DNA from: Ruegeria sp. EL01
Lineage (GTDB): Bacteria; Pseudomonadota; Alphaproteobacteria; Rhodobacterales; Rhodobacteraceae
Length of the DNA: 64,000 nucleotides
Direction of reading: 5' to 3'
Assembly: GCF_900313035.1 (NCBI RefSeq)
Contig: NZ_OMPS01000045.1
Location: 1-64,000 of the forward strand
Of this stretch, positions 62,378 to 64,000 are shown one piece after another. Every line of letters starts with the position of its first letter. Position 1 is the first letter of the stretch. Position numbers and translations under genes: made by a program. A model generated the notes under the pieces. It was not told the DNA's origin. It searched no databases and saw only the letters and a list, made by a program, of their open reading frames with translations.

Positions 62378-63150
62378 TGTATTGTTCCGTGTTCGGGCCG
62401 GGTTCATCGATTCATCCTTGGACCTCTCGAGCCGCATCGGTTTCTGAAAGCCCTGCAGTACGTTTGGTCCCGAACCGACTGTTGTTGATGGTGTTCTTCG
62501 CAGATGCCATGGGATGCCATATCAGGCGGCCGTTGTTTTCCTTCACGAAGTTCGAATCGATCATGGCGTGGTTTCAAGTGACTGTGGGTGTGTCAGGGAA
62601 CTGGCCCAAGTGGCGTCGACATTGCTGGGTAAAGTGCCGCCCCAGTTGCGGCTGATCACACCTGCGCGCATGGATCGGCACGATCGAATGGGGTCAATCC
62701 TTGCAGAAAAGATATGCTCTGCAATTGATCAGGGTCGTTGTCCCGCGGTGGGCCGATCTAATAATGTCGTCAGGACAAAGGTCTTTGTGCAGGATCGAAG
62801 GCCCGAGGTCCGTTTTTGAAGCTTGTGGTCTGGGACTGTTTGGCCAATCATATCAGATCGATATCAATGAAAATCGACGACCAAAGTTCACCGTTCAGCA
62901 AATCCCGTCGCCCAGTTGATTTCATTAAGCCGAATACTTGTTTTGGGAATGCCGGATATCCACTGTTTCAAGCAAGACGCTCTTGATGGGTTTGGCATGC
63001 GCATGTTTGAATTTCTGTGCTTGGCAGGCAAACAGGCTGCAAGCAACAAACAAAAACAGAAAACACAAGTGTTTTCGACAAAACCAAAGCGCCTGGCGGT
63101 TCTGATCGACCGAAACTGAGCGCTACACAAGTCCAACGTGGAGAACTCGA
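62378..63150. other. Long intergenic region before the betaine-binding protein gene
   Basis: About 770 bases with no convincing gene. The open frame 62514-62819 (101 codons, rightward) has no recognisable domain and no good ribosome site, and I treat it as doubtful. The last 200 bases become AT-richer and must contain the promoter of the binding protein gene, which has GGAG before its ATG. Confidence 0.4.
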
Positions 63151-64000
63151 ATGAACAAAATTTCGATGCTATTGGGTGGCGCTTCTGTTGTGATCGCCAT
63201 GCCGGCATTTGCGGCTGACATTGTTATTGGCGTGCCCAACTGGCCGTCCGTTAATGCGACCGCGCATATCCTCAAAGTCGCGATTGAAGAGAACCTCGGC
63301 CTGGAAGTAGAGCTTCAGAACGGCACGAACCCGATTGTTTTCGAAGCTATGGATTCGGGGCGATGCATGTGCACCCCGAGGTCTGGATGCCAAATCAGCA
63401 AAACCTGCACGATACCTATGTCAAAGACAAAGGCACAGTAACATTCAATGGCAACGGCGTTGAAGCATTCCAGGGCATGTGCGTGGACAAAGCCACTGCC
63501 GAGGCCAACGGGATCACATCGATTGATGACCTGACGAACCCGGATATTGCGGCTTTGTTCGACAGCAACGGGGACGGTCAGGGTGAGTTGTGGATTGGCG
63601 CGCCAGGATGGGCGTCGACCAATGTCGAAAAAATTCGCGCGAAATCCTATGGCTATGATCAGGTATTCGAACTTACTGAGATCGATGAAACGGTTGCTTA
63701 TGCCAACCTCGACAATGCGATCAAAGCCGGGGATGCATGGGTCGGCTTTTGCTACACCCCGCACTACGTGTTCGAATTGCATGACCTGCAAGTCCTGGAA
63801 GAACCAGCATATGACGAGGCCAAGTGGACTGTGATTCAGCCAACGGACGATCCTGACTGGCTTGCCAAATCCGATGCGGGTGTCGCATGGGATCTGGCGT
63901 ATCTGCATCTGCATTATGCGAAATCGCTGGAAGAAGAGTATCCGCAGGTTGCCACCATGTTGGCAAACATGAAGCTTGATACCGATACAGTGTCAGCCAT
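63151..64000 (+). pseudogene. Glycine-betaine/proline-type ABC binding protein, frameshifted, 3' end outside window
   Basis: Periplasmic substrate-binding protein of the OpuAC/ProX class. Signal peptide MNKISMLLGGASVVIAMPAFAA, then IVIGVPNWPS with the first ligand-binding Trp. The frame breaks after FEAMDSG: a run of four G (63357-63360) precedes CG, and one extra G would restore GAMHVHPEVWMPNQ and a continuous frame to the window end (IGAPGWAS, VGFCYTPHYVFEL, all typical aromatic-cage segments). As written, the first frame stops at 63441. Either the gene has been inactivated by loss of one G, or the base call in the G run is wrong. An intact protein would bind glycine betaine or a related solute, in keeping with the sarcosine and ectoine genes nearby. 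Confidence 0.85.

Noticed and set aside
62514..62819. A 101-codon rightward open frame in the long gap
   Set aside because: No ribosome site, no domain and no neighbours to support it; kept only as a doubtful note in the intergenic entry.

Overview
The window looks like part of a large extrachromosomal replicon (plasmid or chromid) of a marine alphaproteobacterium, most likely a Rhodobacteraceae member of the Roseobacter group. This is inferred from gene content and gene style (four-subunit sarcosine oxidase, ectoine hydrolase, serine-cycle genes, a Rep_3-type replicase with divergent parAB), not from any marker gene. No rRNA, tRNA or CRISPR array was seen.

Layout. 1-4.8 kb is a worn flank: the end of an IS21-family element that has cut off the C-terminus of an amino-acid permease, a small SH3-domain protein, the 3' stub of an SMC/RecF-like ATPase, and a Fic-domain gene with a repeat-rich promoter. 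4.8-9.1 kb is the replication and partition module: parB and parA (leftward), an AT-rich segment followed by a 22-bp iteron array and an inverted iteron pair, the Rep_3 initiator (rightward), and four copies of a 15-bp palindrome (GTTTCGCNGCGAAAC) that I read as the centromere parS.

9.2-24.8 kb is the most unusual part: fifteen genes for a trans-envelope threonine-phosphorylation system. It has two membrane Ser/Thr kinases, a PP2C phosphatase, four FHA proteins (two of them fused across the membrane to a periplasmic VWA or trypsin-like domain), a secreted VWA protein, two lipoproteins, and an ABC ATPase, FtsX-like permease and periplasmic SUMF1 protein in the order of tagT-tagS-tagR. These parts resemble the post-translational regulators of type VI secretion (PpkA/PppA/Fha/TagQRST), but no type VI structural gene lies in the window.

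25-30.2 kb holds an MsbA-like exporter and a three-gene glycan operon (family 25 glycosyltransferase, DUF707 protein, UDP-galactopyranose mutase). 30.3-49.7 kb is devoted to compatible solutes and C1 units: ectoine hydrolase with an aminotransferase, a GlxA/AraC regulator, sarcosine oxidase soxBDAG, and a seven-gene serine-cycle operon (sga-mtkA-mtkB-hprA-ppc-glyA-mcl) divergent from an atypical LuxR-type regulator. Methyl groups released by sarcosine oxidase as methylene-tetrahydrofolate could feed directly into the serine cycle.

49.8-62.3 kb is a divergent sugar regulon around a GntR repressor: a UxaA-type dehydratase and ribose-type ABC importer to the left, and sugar dehydrogenase, FucU mutarotase, lactonase, two FAH-fold enzymes, an aldehyde dehydrogenase and an SDR to the right. 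Together they make a non-phosphorylating route for L-fucose and probably D-arabinose. The window ends inside a glycine-betaine-type binding protein gene that carries a one-base frameshift.
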